Below are positions 45,448 through 54,842 of a stretch of DNA of 64,000 nucleotides, piece after piece (the stretch's first letter is position 1; every line of letters begins with the position of its first letter). The stretch is from Bacteroidia bacterium (GTDB lineage: Bacteria; Bacteroidota; Bacteroidia; UKL13-3): contig JAKLJI010000010.1 of the NCBI GenBank assembly GCA_023151275.1, positions 1 to 64,000 on the forward strand, given 5' to 3'. The translations under genes and the position numbers were made by a program. Under the pieces are notes generated by a model that made no database searches, had not been told where the DNA came from, and saw only the letters and a program-made list of their open reading frames with translations.

Positions 45448-46353
45448 TGCTTTGGGTTTTCTCCAGTTGTTTATCCATGCCGGATTTGAGGCCAGGTAAA
45501 CACCGGAGAAAATCAACAACATACTTAATAACTTTTCGGTACTCAATTGGTCTTTGCCACTTAGCATGGCAATGAGTGCGGCCATTACGGGTTGAAGGTA
45601 AATGTATGAACCAACCAGGCCACTGTCGGCATGTTTAAGTGCGTAGGCATTCAATACATAGGTTAGAAAGGTTGAGCCAACGGTAACAAAAGCCAGAACT
45701 GCCCAAATGTTTAGTGGGAGTAAGCTGAACTGTACCTCGCTAAATTCCTGCCAGGCAAAGGGAAGAACCATGAAAAATCCAAAAAAGAAGGAATACAAGG
45801 TTACGGTGAGTGGATGGTATTTTACCATCAATCGTTTGGCATAAACCAGATAAAAGGCATAGATAATGGCATTCAGGCTAACATAAATATCGCCCATTAC
45901 GGTTTCTGCGCTAAAGTTAAAACGGGTTCCTCCCATCAATAGTAAAGCGCCAAATGCCGCCAGTGAAATGCCTCCAATACGGAGAATATTTAGTTTTTCG
46001 CCCAAAAGTATCGCAGCGAAAATCACCACAAAAATGGGTGTATTCAGCATCAAAACGGCACCATTAATGGGTGTGGTAATGGATAATCCTTTGAAGAATA
46101 ATATCATGTTTGCTGCTACACCAAACAGCGCTGAAATTAATAAGGGCAATAAGTCTTTTCGGTCTTTGATAGCGCCTTTCACAAACATGCGGTGAAACAA
46201 AAAGATGCATACCACCGCTACCATAATCCGGAGTAAAATGAATGCAAAGGGTTTGATGTACTCAGGCATAGCCAACTTTGCCAGCGTAAATGTAGCTCCG
46301 TACAGCAGCGAAACTGTAAACAAGGAAAGGTGAACTTTAACTTTAGTTGACAT
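45433..46353 (-). CDS. EamA/DMT-family transporter
   Basis: 306 residues with ten membrane segments in two EamA halves (each with a GxxxxxxFxxxxxALxxxxA-type pattern). It is an inner-membrane drug/metabolite exporter of unknown substrate. The ATG overlaps the MATE gene by 11 bases, so both transporters are co-transcribed. Confidence 0.9.
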   Translation of the reverse strand: MSTKVKVHLSLFTVSLLYGATFTLAKLAMPEYIKPFAFILLRIMVAVVCIFLFHRMFVKGAIKDRKDLLPLLISALFGVAANMILFFKGLSITTPINGAVLMLNTPIFVVIFAAILLGEKLNILRIGGISLAAFGALLLMGGTRFNFSAETVMGDIYVSLNAIIYAFYLVYAKRLMVKYHPLTVTLYSFFFGFFMVLPFAWQEFSEVQFSLLPLNIWAVLAFVTVGSTFLTYVLNAYALKHADSGLVGSYIYLQPVMAALIAMLSGKDQLSTEKLLSMLLIFSGVYLASNPAWINNWRKPKASIPH

Positions 46354-47716
46354 GGATTGCTTTTGAGGGATGGTCGAGGTTGATTGTGCGACTTAGTAAT
46401 TTAAACCGAAGACTTAAGAAAATAGCTGAAAAGCTAAGTCCCACCGATAAGGATATCCAAACACCATTTTGTTGCAGTCCGGTATAGAATCCGAGGTAAT
46501 AGCCAAGTGGAATACCAATTACCCAATAGGCAATTATGGTAATTAGTGTGGGAATTTGAGTATCGCCCAGTCCACGCAGAATGCCCAGCCCAACGCATTG
46601 AATGCCATCACTTAGCTGGAAAACAGCAGCAATTATCAATAGGTTGCCAGCCATGCTTAGTACTTCAGGTTGTGTAGTGTACCAGCTTACTATAATTTGT
46701 GGAATTAGACTAAACACCAATGCACAAACACCCATAAAAGCAATAGCTAAAAACATCGCTGCATATCCGTATCGCACAATGTCAATTCGGTTTCTTCTGC
46801 CATAGGCATCACCTACACCGATGCTACCTCCGGCACTTAGTCCGGTTGCAATCATATAGGTAACAGAAGCAATATTGATGGCTACCTGATGTGAAGCCAT
46901 TTGCAGTTCGCCCATCCAGCCTATCATAATGGCCGCAAAAGCAAAGGCTCCTACCTCAAAAAAATACTGGAAACCAGAAGGTAAACCTATTTTAAAAATT
47001 TGAATAAGCCATTGACTGTCGTGGTCATGCTGTTTTAGATGCAGGGAGTTGCGGTAAATGGGAGCGGTTTTTACGAAAGCAAACATCAATATGGCCATTA
47101 CCAGCCGCGAAATGCTGGTGGCAATGCCGGCTCCAAATAGTCCAAGCACGGGCATGCCGAATTTGCCATAAATGAGCGCCCAATTCAGAAATACATTTAA
47201 CACCAGCGCAAAAAAGGTAATTATAGCCGATGGTTTTGTGTATCCCAATCCATCGCTAAATTGTTTTACGGCAGTGAAAATCAACATGGGCAAAAGCCCT
47301 GCGTTAAGAATATGCAGGTAGTTGCGGGTAAGTTCGGTTACACGTTCGGTCTGGCCAAACCATTCCAGATTTAAGGTGAGCACAAACAGGATGGTTGAGA
47401 TTGCCAAAGCCATCAAAATAGCAGCCCAGATGCCTTGCCTGAAAAGGATTGCAACTGCATTTGTATGTCCCTCTGCTTTGGATTTTGCAACCAAGGGCGA
47501 AATGGCGCTAAGTGTTCCTATGCCAAGAATAGCAATTAGGAAAAAAATGGAGTTTGCCAACGAAGCCGCAGCCAGGTTTACGGCATCCAGCTTGCCAATC
47601 ATCACAATATCAGCCACACCCATCAGCACAATTCCCAATTGCCCAATTACAATCGGATAACTAAGGGATAAAGTTTTCCGAAAATAAGGCAAGTAGGTGG
47701 TATAGAATTTCAACAT
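46343..47716 (-). CDS. MATE-family efflux transporter (NorM-like)
   Basis: 457 residues from ATG at 47716 (MLKFYTTYLPYFRKTLSLS); the frame is open further upstream, but family proteins start here. Twelve membrane segments in two MatE halves (SYPIVIGQLGIVLMGVADIVMIG in the first, GLPSGFQYFFEVGAFAFAAIMIG in the second). It exports drugs or metabolites against Na+ or H+. It overlaps the EamA gene. Confidence 0.93.
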   Translation of the reverse strand: MLKFYTTYLPYFRKTLSLSYPIVIGQLGIVLMGVADIVMIGKLDAVNLAAASLANSIFFLIAILGIGTLSAISPLVAKSKAEGHTNAVAILFRQGIWAAILMALAISTILFVLTLNLEWFGQTERVTELTRNYLHILNAGLLPMLIFTAVKQFSDGLGYTKPSAIITFFALVLNVFLNWALIYGKFGMPVLGLFGAGIATSISRLVMAILMFAFVKTAPIYRNSLHLKQHDHDSQWLIQIFKIGLPSGFQYFFEVGAFAFAAIMIGWMGELQMASHQVAINIASVTYMIATGLSAGGSIGVGDAYGRRNRIDIVRYGYAAMFLAIAFMGVCALVFSLIPQIIVSWYTTQPEVLSMAGNLLIIAAVFQLSDGIQCVGLGILRGLGDTQIPTLITIIAYWVIGIPLGYYLGFYTGLQQNGVWISLSVGLSFSAIFLSLRFKLLSRTINLDHPSKAIHVN

Positions 47717-47800
47717 GGGCTGCGAAGATAGGTTGCAAACCACGCCCAACAAAACCACATAGGGGCTGACAGATTTGTCAGCCCAAATCAAATACATTTG

Positions 47801-49492
47801 TCAGCCCTGTTGTTTAGGCAGCATAATCTGCAAAATGCTTCCGAGTACAATTACCAGAATGGCGCCAATAAAATTGAACCACAGGAAAGTAATTCCGGTA
47901 AAGAAATACAGATAGAGTACAACCAATTCGGCCAAAACCGCTGCAATAAATACGGCATGACCACCAATGCGCTTGAAGAAAAATGCAACCAGAAAAATGC
48001 CTAAAATACTTCCATAGAATAGGCTACCCAGAATGTTAACCGCTTCAATTAAACTGCCCAGTTTATTGGCAAACATGGCTACCCCAATGGCGTAAACACC
48101 CCAGCCGGCTGTTGCCCATTGTGAAACCTTAAGGTAATGTGCATCGCTAGCATTTTTAACCCACATCCGCTTATAAATGTCAACAATGCTGGAGGAAGCA
48201 AGGCTATTGAGCTCGGCAGATTTACTTTGCATGGATGCTGCAAATATTACCGAAATTAGCAAGCCAATCAGGCCATGGGGTAAATAATCAAGCACAAAGC
48301 GAAGGAAGATATAGTTGGTATCGTTGGTTTCGGCTGCAGGATTGTTTTTTTGCATAAGCTCCTTCAAGCTATTTCGCAATTGACTCTGGGTTTCTCCTTG
48401 TTGTTTGTACCAAGCCTGAAGTTCTTGAATCTCGGTTTCGTTTTTGTTTTGAATAGCTTGGTGCAGGTGAATTGCTTTTTCTTTCTTTTGAAGGTTGAGT
48501 TGTTCTTGCTGTGCTTGCAATTGCTTGAATTCTCCTGCATAGGAACTGCTTTGCAGGGCCTTTGTTTCGTTGCTGTTAAAAAAGAGTGGTTCGGGTTGGA
48601 ACTGATAAAATACAAAAAGTAATACCCCAATAAACAAAATGGCAAACTGCATAGGCACTTTAATGATGCCATTCATGAGCAAGCCCATCCGACTTTCACG
48701 CAAGTCTTTCGCTGAAATGTATCGCCCTACCTGCGATTGGTCGGTCCCGAAATAACTCAATGCCAGAAATAAGCCACCAATCAAACCACTCCAAAGGTTG
48801 TATTTGTTGCTCATATCAAACTGCAAATCAATGATGTTCATTTTGCCCAATTTGCCGGCCATTTTCGCTGCATCAAAAGTTGAAATGCCTTCGGGTAACA
48901 TGTGAACAATCATCCAAGCAGCCAAAAACATACCAATGAAAATGATACTCATTTGCTGGAGATGCGTATAACTTACAGCCTTTGAGCCTCCTGCAACGGT
49001 ATAAACAACTACAAGTCCACCAATAAATAAGTTGGTCCAGTAAATGTTCCAGCCCAAAAGTGCAGATAGAATAAGTGCCGGGGCGTAGAGCGTTAATCCG
49101 GAGGCGAGACCGCGCTGGGTTAGAAAAAGGAATGAAGTTAGGACACGTGTTTTTAAATCGAAGCGTGTTTCAAGGAATTCGTAGGCTGTATAAACATTTA
49201 GCTTGTGATAAATGGGCAAAAAGGCAATGCTTAATACAATCATAGCCAAGGGCAACCCAAAATAGTATTGTACAAAGCGCATGCCATCGGTATAGGCCTG
49301 ACCGGGTCCGGATAGGAAGGTTATGGCGCTGGCCTGAGTTGCCATGATGGATAAGCCCACCATAAACCAGGGCATGGAATTATCTCCCTTGAGGTAATCA
49401 TTAATATTTCGCTGGCCACGACTTTTGTATATGCCGTAGGCGGCAATGCCCAATAAGGTGGCAATCAATACAAACCAATCTAAGCCACTCAT
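47801..49492 (-). CDS. Sodium:solute symporter (SSS family) with coiled-coil insertion
   Basis: 563 residues. SSS core with about 13 membrane segments (WFMVGLSIMATQASAITFLSG, then YSGLIGGLFLALSYFGTDQSQVGRY, the family signature). Between two later spans a hydrophilic stretch of about 90 residues (GEFKQLQAQQEQLNLQKKEK to SLKELMQKNNP) has coiled-coil composition and is not usual for the family. The substrate is unknown. It starts with ATGA overlapping the 40-residue membrane gene upstream. Confidence 0.92.
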   Translation of the reverse strand: MSGLDWFVLIATLLGIAAYGIYKSRGQRNINDYLKGDNSMPWFMVGLSIMATQASAITFLSGPGQAYTDGMRFVQYYFGLPLAMIVLSIAFLPIYHKLNVYTAYEFLETRFDLKTRVLTSFLFLTQRGLASGLTLYAPALILSALLGWNIYWTNLFIGGLVVVYTVAGGSKAVSYTHLQQMSIIFIGMFLAAWMIVHMLPEGISTFDAAKMAGKLGKMNIIDLQFDMSNKYNLWSGLIGGLFLALSYFGTDQSQVGRYISAKDLRESRMGLLMNGIIKVPMQFAILFIGVLLFVFYQFQPEPLFFNSNETKALQSSSYAGEFKQLQAQQEQLNLQKKEKAIHLHQAIQNKNETEIQELQAWYKQQGETQSQLRNSLKELMQKNNPAAETNDTNYIFLRFVLDYLPHGLIGLLISVIFAASMQSKSAELNSLASSSIVDIYKRMWVKNASDAHYLKVSQWATAGWGVYAIGVAMFANKLGSLIEAVNILGSLFYGSILGIFLVAFFFKRIGGHAVFIAAVLAELVVLYLYFFTGITFLWFNFIGAILVIVLGSILQIMLPKQQG

Positions 49493-49611
49493 TGTAAAAT
49501 CACACTTAAATAATAGTAAAAAGCAATTTGCAGAATCAGGAACCCTAAAACCAGCAGGTACCAGCGATTCCAGTTGGTTTCTGAGTTTGGGGATTGAGGT
49601 TTATTTACCAT
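49489..49611 (-). CDS. 40-residue single-span membrane protein coupled to the symporter
   Basis: ATG at 49611, TGA at 49489-49491; 40 residues. A hydrophilic N-terminus with NSETNWNRW is followed by one membrane span (YLLVLGFLILQIAFYYYLS) and a short tail. Its TGA shares bases with the ATG of the symporter (ATGA), so the two are translated together. Many SSS transporters are accompanied by small single- or double-span subunits; homology to those was not tested. It is too short for common gene-finder length cutoffs. Confidence 0.75.
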   Translation of the reverse strand: MVNKPQSPNSETNWNRWYLLVLGFLILQIAFYYYLSVILQ

Positions 49612-49661
49612 GTGAGCGTTCCGGTTGTAAAAAAAACTATGGACATAAGGTATTCATCAAA

Positions 49662-49669
49662 TATAATTG
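49662..49669 (+). promoter_or_regulatory. -7-like box before subtilase
   Basis: TATAATTG, one mismatch from TAnnTTTG, ending 4 bases before ATG 49674. Confidence 0.3.
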
Positions 49670-49673
49670 CCGG

Positions 49674-51269
49674 ATGAACAGATTCAAGTTTTTTGCCATT
49701 TGGGCGATCGCCCTTTTTCCATTGGGTATTCTGGCCCAAAAAGTTGCGCCAAAAAATTGGCATCACCTTGACCCTGCCAAAGACAAGGTTTGGGGTGTAG
49801 GTACAGATAGGGTTTATACTGAAATCAAGCCGGTTAAAGCAACCAGGCCTGTAGTTGTGGCTGTAATCGACGGTGGAACCGATATTAATCATGAAGATTT
49901 ACGTGAAATGCTTTGGATGAACAGAGCCGAAGTTGCAGAGAATAAACAGGACGATGACGGGAATGGTTTGGCGGATGATGTTTATGGCTGGAATTTTATT
50001 GGTGGGGCAAACGGAAGCGTTGAGTACGATAATCTTGAAATTACCCGTATTTACAGAGATTACAAGGATGTTTTTGATGGCGATGGAAGCAAGAATGTGG
50101 GTAAAACCGCAGAAATGAAAAAGATGTACGATGAGGCGCAAACCCAGCACATAAATCGCCTAAATCAATCGCGAAGAGCCAAAGCAGGTTATGATACCTT
50201 GTTGGCTACTGTTGAAATTGTTCGTCGCAAAGCTGGAGCTAAAGACCCTTCCTACGACGCATTAAAAGCAGTGGAGGTGACAACAAAATTGGAGAAAATG
50301 GCCAAGCGAATTGCTATGGTTATTGCAAAGCAAGGCGGTAAAGAAAAATCGGAGTTGCAAAAACAGTTGGACATGGGAAAAGACCATTACAGTGCCTTGT
50401 TGGATTTTCAACTGAATGAAAAATTTGACCCACGTCCAATAGTGGGAGATGATTATTCCAATGTGAATGAAAGACACTACGGAAATGGCGCGGTAAATGG
50501 TCCAAAAGCAGAACATGGAACCCATGTTTCCGGAATTATTGCAGCCCAGCGAGACAATGAAAAAGGAATTCAGGGGATTTGTGCAGATGCCAGGATTATG
50601 ACAATTCGCGCAGTACCTGATGGCGACGAGCGCGATAAGGATATTGCCAATGCTATTCGCTATGCGGTTGATAATGGCGCTAAAATCATCAATATGAGTT
50701 TTGGTAAATCATTGTCGCCAAACAAAAAACAAGTAGATGAAGCTGTAAAATATGCCTTATCTAAAGATGTTTTGTTGATTCATGCCGCAGGTAATGATCA
50801 TAAAAACCTGGCAGTTGAAAAGAATTTTCCAACGGCCAAATTTGAAGGTGTTGATTATACTGCACCCAATTGGATTGAAGTTGGGGCTTCATCTTGGGAG
50901 AAAGGCAAAAAACTTACCGCTAATTTTTCCAACTACGGAAAAGAGCAAGTGGATGTGTTTGCACCTGGAGTTGATATCTACTCCACCATGCCAGGTAACG
51001 AGTATGCTCCAATGAGTGGAACCAGTATGGCTGCTCCGGTAGTTAGCGGTGTTGCTGCTTTAATTCGTTCGCAATATCCCCAGCTTACTGCGGTTCAGGT
51101 AAAAGCGATCATCGAACGCAGTGCAATTCCTTATAACAAAAAAGTAAGGATTCCGGGTACCAAAAAGAAGGTAAAATTGAAAGAGTTGTGCAAAACAGGT
51201 GCAGTTGTAAACGCCTATGAAGCATTAAAACTTGCAGGTCAGGTGGCCAGCGGAACTGTGACTCTATGA
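49674..51269 (+). CDS. Secreted subtilisin-like serine protease (S8)
   Basis: 531 residues from ATG 49674. Signal peptide (FFAIWAIALFPLGILA, cut near AQK). Triad Asp66 (VAVIDGGTD), His281 (EHGTHVSG) and Ser452 (SGTSMAAPVVSG), with Asn375 (AAGND) as oxyanion residue. The gap between Asp and His is about 215 residues instead of the usual 30-50; the insert (about 130-260) is helical and charged, with a short NVGKTAEMKKMYDEAQ. Exported protease of unknown target. ATGA overlap with the next small membrane gene. Confidence 0.94.
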   Translation: MNRFKFFAIWAIALFPLGILAQKVAPKNWHHLDPAKDKVWGVGTDRVYTEIKPVKATRPVVVAVIDGGTDINHEDLREMLWMNRAEVAENKQDDDGNGLADDVYGWNFIGGANGSVEYDNLEITRIYRDYKDVFDGDGSKNVGKTAEMKKMYDEAQTQHINRLNQSRRAKAGYDTLLATVEIVRRKAGAKDPSYDALKAVEVTTKLEKMAKRIAMVIAKQGGKEKSELQKQLDMGKDHYSALLDFQLNEKFDPRPIVGDDYSNVNERHYGNGAVNGPKAEHGTHVSGIIAAQRDNEKGIQGICADARIMTIRAVPDGDERDKDIANAIRYAVDNGAKIINMSFGKSLSPNKKQVDEAVKYALSKDVLLIHAAGNDHKNLAVEKNFPTAKFEGVDYTAPNWIEVGASSWEKGKKLTANFSNYGKEQVDVFAPGVDIYSTMPGNEYAPMSGTSMAAPVVSGVAALIRSQYPQLTAVQVKAIIERSAIPYNKKVRIPGTKKKVKLKELCKTGAVVNAYEALKLAGQVASGTVTL

Positions 51270-51457
51270 TTGATTGGTTAAAACAGGTACTGATAACCTT
51301 TGCAGGATTTGCAGTGGTTTATTTTTTGATTGGTTGGTTGGTTTTGAAGCAACCCATTGAATTGGTTGATTACAGGGAGGTACTACTTAAGAGCGCTGCC
51401 TTTGGGCTGATTTTTGGGAGTGCCCGTTATTTTAGAAACAAGCGAAAAGAATCTTGA
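51266..51457 (+). CDS. Small two-span membrane protein
   Basis: 63 residues. A membrane span near 8-28 (ITFAGFAVVYFLIGWLVL) and a second weaker one near 42-56 are visible, with a basic tail, RYFRNKRKES. Starts by ATGA overlap with the protease and overlaps the next gene by one base. Unknown function. Confidence 0.7.
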   Translation: MIDWLKQVLITFAGFAVVYFLIGWLVLKQPIELVDYREVLLKSAAFGLIFGSARYFRNKRKES

Positions 51458-51972
51458 TGAAAAGACCAGGTTGGAATCAGTGGATATTTTTAGGCATTTA
51501 CCTAATGCCTGTGCTGATTTCCGGCCTGGGCATACCTTTGATACGGAGCCTGCACAAACGCGAAGTCAAACGTGAAATTCTGCATGAACTTCCTCAATCT
51601 GCATTAACGCGTCTTGCATTTTCACGTTTTGCCAAAGCCTCGGATTTGCCGGATTGGGAAGATGAACAAGAGTTCCTTTGGCAGAATCAGGAATACGATG
51701 TGGTATCCACGCTTGAAACTTCCGATAGCTTGATTTACTATGCTTGGTGTGATGAGAAGGATACTCAACTTGAAAAACTTATTGAACAGGCATCTTCCGA
51801 TAAACCCAATCAGCAAAAAAGCTTGACTAAGGATTTATCCAAATGGATTGGCATTCCCATTCAGCTTGTTGAACTCAACCTGTATTGGGTTGATCAGCCG
51901 ATTTGTTCAGCTATTTGTACTCCTCTTTCTGAATGTGATTTGCAAATGGAATGTCCGCCCCCAAAGGGATAA
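51457..51972 (+). CDS. Membrane-anchored protein of unknown function before the TonB receptor
   Basis: 171 residues from ATG 51457. One N-terminal membrane span (WIFLGIYLMPVLISGLGIPL), then a soluble domain with paired acidic stretches (DLPDWEDEQEF) and a C-terminal Cys cluster (CSAICTPLSECDLQMECPP), which might bind metal or form disulfides. No family was recognised. It ends 100 bases before the TonB receptor. Confidence 0.65.
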   Translation: MKRPGWNQWIFLGIYLMPVLISGLGIPLIRSLHKREVKREILHELPQSALTRLAFSRFAKASDLPDWEDEQEFLWQNQEYDVVSTLETSDSLIYYAWCDEKDTQLEKLIEQASSDKPNQQKSLTKDLSKWIGIPIQLVELNLYWVDQPICSAICTPLSECDLQMECPPPKG

Positions 51973-52072
51973 TCAAAAGTGGTTCAGTGGTTGATTGAAC
52001 CGCAAAATATTATTCAATCATCAGTTCCGGAGTATTTACAACTCCAATTCATTTATTTTATTAAAATCAAGC

Positions 52073-54484
52073 ATGATAAATCCGTACCGGTATTTTCTAT
52101 ACCTGTTGGTTTTGTGCAGCATTCAGGCAAATGGACAAATCTTTCGCATAAGGGATGAAGCGAGCGGAAAGTTGCTAGAAGGTGTAATAATAACTTGTAC
52201 TGAATCTGTTCAGGTTGCTCAAACCAACTCCCGTGGTGAAGCGGATATTTCTTCACTAAAAGGCTGCTCCAGACTCAATGTGCGCCATATTTCTTATGCT
52301 GCCTTAGACCTCGACTTTGCGCAGTTGTCAACCTTGAATTTTGAGGTTAGTCTTCAACCAATCAATATCCGTTTAAACGATGTGGTATTTGTTGCAGGCA
52401 GAGTTGCGCGCGAAAAGAGCAAAGAAATTTGGCCGGTAGCCCGATTAAATCCTTCCGATCAAGTTTTCTATCAACCCCAAACCATGGCCGATTTTTTGGG
52501 TGCAAGTGCTCAGGTCTTTATTCAAAAAAGTCAGCAAGCCGGTGGAAGCCCCATGATTCGTGGTTTTGCTACCAATCGGTTATTGTACACCATTGATGGT
52601 GTGCGCATGAATACTGCAATTTTCAGAGCGGGAAATATTCAGAATGTGATATCGCTGGATGCCTATTCCATGCAGGAAACCGAGATTCTTTTTGGTTCAG
52701 GTTCAGTCATGTATGGCTCCGATGCCATTGGTGGAGTGATGCAATTTAAAACCTTAAGTCCTGCCTATAGCCTTAACGGTAAAATGCTGGTTTCGGGTTC
52801 AGCAGCAAGTCGCTTTTCTTCGGCCAATATGGAGCAAACCGCCCATGCAGATATTAATTTGGGATGGAAAAAGTTTGCATTGCTTAGCAGCATTACACTG
52901 AGCAATTTTGGTGATTTACGAATGGGTAGCCATGGTCCCGATGATTACCTGCGTAAGGTTTACCAACAAAGGCAAGATACTTTTGATGCCGTGGTTGTAA
53001 ATGATGATCCCCGCTTGCAGCGACCAACCGGATACAATCAAATCAACCTGATGCAAAAAGCTGCTCTCAATCTGGAAAAATTGGAGGTAGTTTACGGGTT
53101 TCATTATTCGAATACAGGTGATTATCCTCGTTACGACAGGTTGGCCAGGTACAACTCCGCCGGCATTCCTCGCTCCGGAGATTGGTATTATGGGCCCCAA
53201 TTTTGGATGATGCATCAGCTAGGTATCAACATAAAGCAAGCTAACCTTGCTTGGGATAAGCTACAGCTGAATGCGGCTTATCAGCGGTTTGAAGAAAGCA
53301 GGTTCGATCGCGATTTCAACAAGAATACACTCAGAAAACGCTTGGAAGAGGTGGATGCCTTTTCACTCAATGCAGATGCAATCAAATTGCTTGCGGCAGG
53401 ATGGAAGCTTACCTATGGCTTGGAAGCTGTGATTAACCGAGTAAGTTCTTCAGGTACCGATTCAGATATCCGAACCGGAACCAGTCAAAAAGGCCCATCC
53501 CGGTACCCAAATGCCGATTGGTACAGTCAGGCTGTGTATGCCTCGGTAAGTAAAAGCATTCGTCGGAATTTGCATGTTGAAGCAGGTTTGCGCTACAGCA
53601 ATTTCCAAATGGATTGTCGCTACGACACCACTTTTTATCCATTTCCCTATACCCGTTCAAGCCAACAAAACGGAGCCTTTAATGGAAACTTGGGTCTAGC
53701 TTGGAATTTACCTGCCAATTGGAAGTTTAGCCTTATTGGCTCAAGCGGTTTTCGGGCTCCCAATGTGGATGATGCCGGTAAGGTTTTTGATCCGGCACCG
53801 GGAACGGTAACAGTTCCCAATCCCGCCATAAAACCGGAATATGCCTGGAATGCAGATATTGGCATTGGTAAAAGAATGGGCAATACTGCACGTTTTGAAT
53901 TCCATGCCTATGCTACACGTTTAAACGATGCATTGGTTAGGCGCGATTTTCTCTTCAACGGATCAGATAGTTTGATGTACGATGGAAACAAAATGAAAGT
54001 AGTAGCCATTCAGAACCAAGGTTATGTTACCGTTTTGGGACTCAGTGTTGAAGGCGAATGGAATTTTTACAAGGCGTTCACCATTTCCGGAAATTGGAAT
54101 TTTCAGGAGGGAAAGGAAATCAACGACGATGGCTCTTATACGCCTTCCAGGCATGCAGCTCCCTGGTTTGGGACAGCTCGCTTATCGTACAAGAAAAATA
54201 AATTCCGTACAGAGCTTAACCTAATTGCTCAGGGAAGCAAAACACATAATCAGCTGGCACCTGAAGAGCAGGGTAAAAAAGAAATTTATGCCCTCGATGC
54301 CAACGGAAACACCTGGAATCCCGGTTGGTACACGCTCAATTTCAGAGCTTCCTATTCATTTTGGAAAGACCTTACGTTGAATTTGGGAGTGGAAAACCTG
54401 ACCGACCAGCGCTACCGGGCCTACAGCACAGGTATTGCCGGTGCAGGGCGCAACCTGGTTCTTTCTGCTCGAATCCGTTGGTGA
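52073..54484 (+). CDS. TonB-dependent receptor, hemin/hemoglobin-receptor-like
   Basis: 803 residues from ATG 52073. Signal peptide (YFLYLLVLCSIQANG). A carboxypeptidase-like beta domain (about 25-100, GKLLEGVIITCTES) precedes the plug (ADFLGASAQVFIQKSQQAGGSPMIRGFATNRLLYTIDGVRMN) and the 22-strand barrel, which ends in Trp (LSARIRW), as outer-membrane barrels do. The plug sequence with GGSPMIRGF and RAGNIQNVISLD resembles heme/hemoglobin receptors, but substrate is not proven. TonB is encoded elsewhere. Confidence 0.9.
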   Translation: MINPYRYFLYLLVLCSIQANGQIFRIRDEASGKLLEGVIITCTESVQVAQTNSRGEADISSLKGCSRLNVRHISYAALDLDFAQLSTLNFEVSLQPINIRLNDVVFVAGRVAREKSKEIWPVARLNPSDQVFYQPQTMADFLGASAQVFIQKSQQAGGSPMIRGFATNRLLYTIDGVRMNTAIFRAGNIQNVISLDAYSMQETEILFGSGSVMYGSDAIGGVMQFKTLSPAYSLNGKMLVSGSAASRFSSANMEQTAHADINLGWKKFALLSSITLSNFGDLRMGSHGPDDYLRKVYQQRQDTFDAVVVNDDPRLQRPTGYNQINLMQKAALNLEKLEVVYGFHYSNTGDYPRYDRLARYNSAGIPRSGDWYYGPQFWMMHQLGINIKQANLAWDKLQLNAAYQRFEESRFDRDFNKNTLRKRLEEVDAFSLNADAIKLLAAGWKLTYGLEAVINRVSSSGTDSDIRTGTSQKGPSRYPNADWYSQAVYASVSKSIRRNLHVEAGLRYSNFQMDCRYDTTFYPFPYTRSSQQNGAFNGNLGLAWNLPANWKFSLIGSSGFRAPNVDDAGKVFDPAPGTVTVPNPAIKPEYAWNADIGIGKRMGNTARFEFHAYATRLNDALVRRDFLFNGSDSLMYDGNKMKVVAIQNQGYVTVLGLSVEGEWNFYKAFTISGNWNFQEGKEINDDGSYTPSRHAAPWFGTARLSYKKNKFRTELNLIAQGSKTHNQLAPEEQGKKEIYALDANGNTWNPGWYTLNFRASYSFWKDLTLNLGVENLTDQRYRAYSTGIAGAGRNLVLSARIRW

Positions 54485-54842
54485 AGTTTCGGGGAAAAAA
54501 GATTTGGGTTCAATAAAAGTAACCTAGTTGGTAAAACAGTTGGGGCTCCTGCAAGGAGCCCCAACTGTTTTTTACCAGTAAATGCACCTGCAATTTTCTG
54601 AGCATGAAGACCTAACCTGAATGCCAATACGCTTGGAGCAGAAATTACCTTCACTCTTTAGTACTAAAGCCCATTGCTGGCTTTCTTTAATCAGTCCCAC
54701 CTATTAACTATAGGTATCTTGCAAAAACCCATCAGTTTGAACCTGTTTTTTAGTGAATAAGGGTTAACTTGCGCCAGCATTGGAAAAACCAATGCAGAAC
54801 TTTCCAGCCCAAACAATTGTTAAACCTGTATAATACGTTGCC
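54485..54842. other. Intergenic region between receptor and aconitase genes
   Basis: Holds the terminator at 54533. The rest, about 270 bases up to the aconitase gene, shows no gene. TACGTTGC just before ATG 54843 is a weak -7-like match. Confidence 0.4.
54533..54573 (+). terminator. Terminator of TonB receptor operon
   Basis: An 18-bp perfect stem (AAAACAGTTGGGGCTCCT and its complement) with a GCA loop and a T run, about 50 bases after the receptor stop. Confidence 0.92.

Noticed and set aside
51981-52001. Inverted repeat GGTTCA/TGAACC before the TonB receptor
   Set aside because: Only 6-bp arms with a 9-base loop and no T run; chance occurrence is likely.
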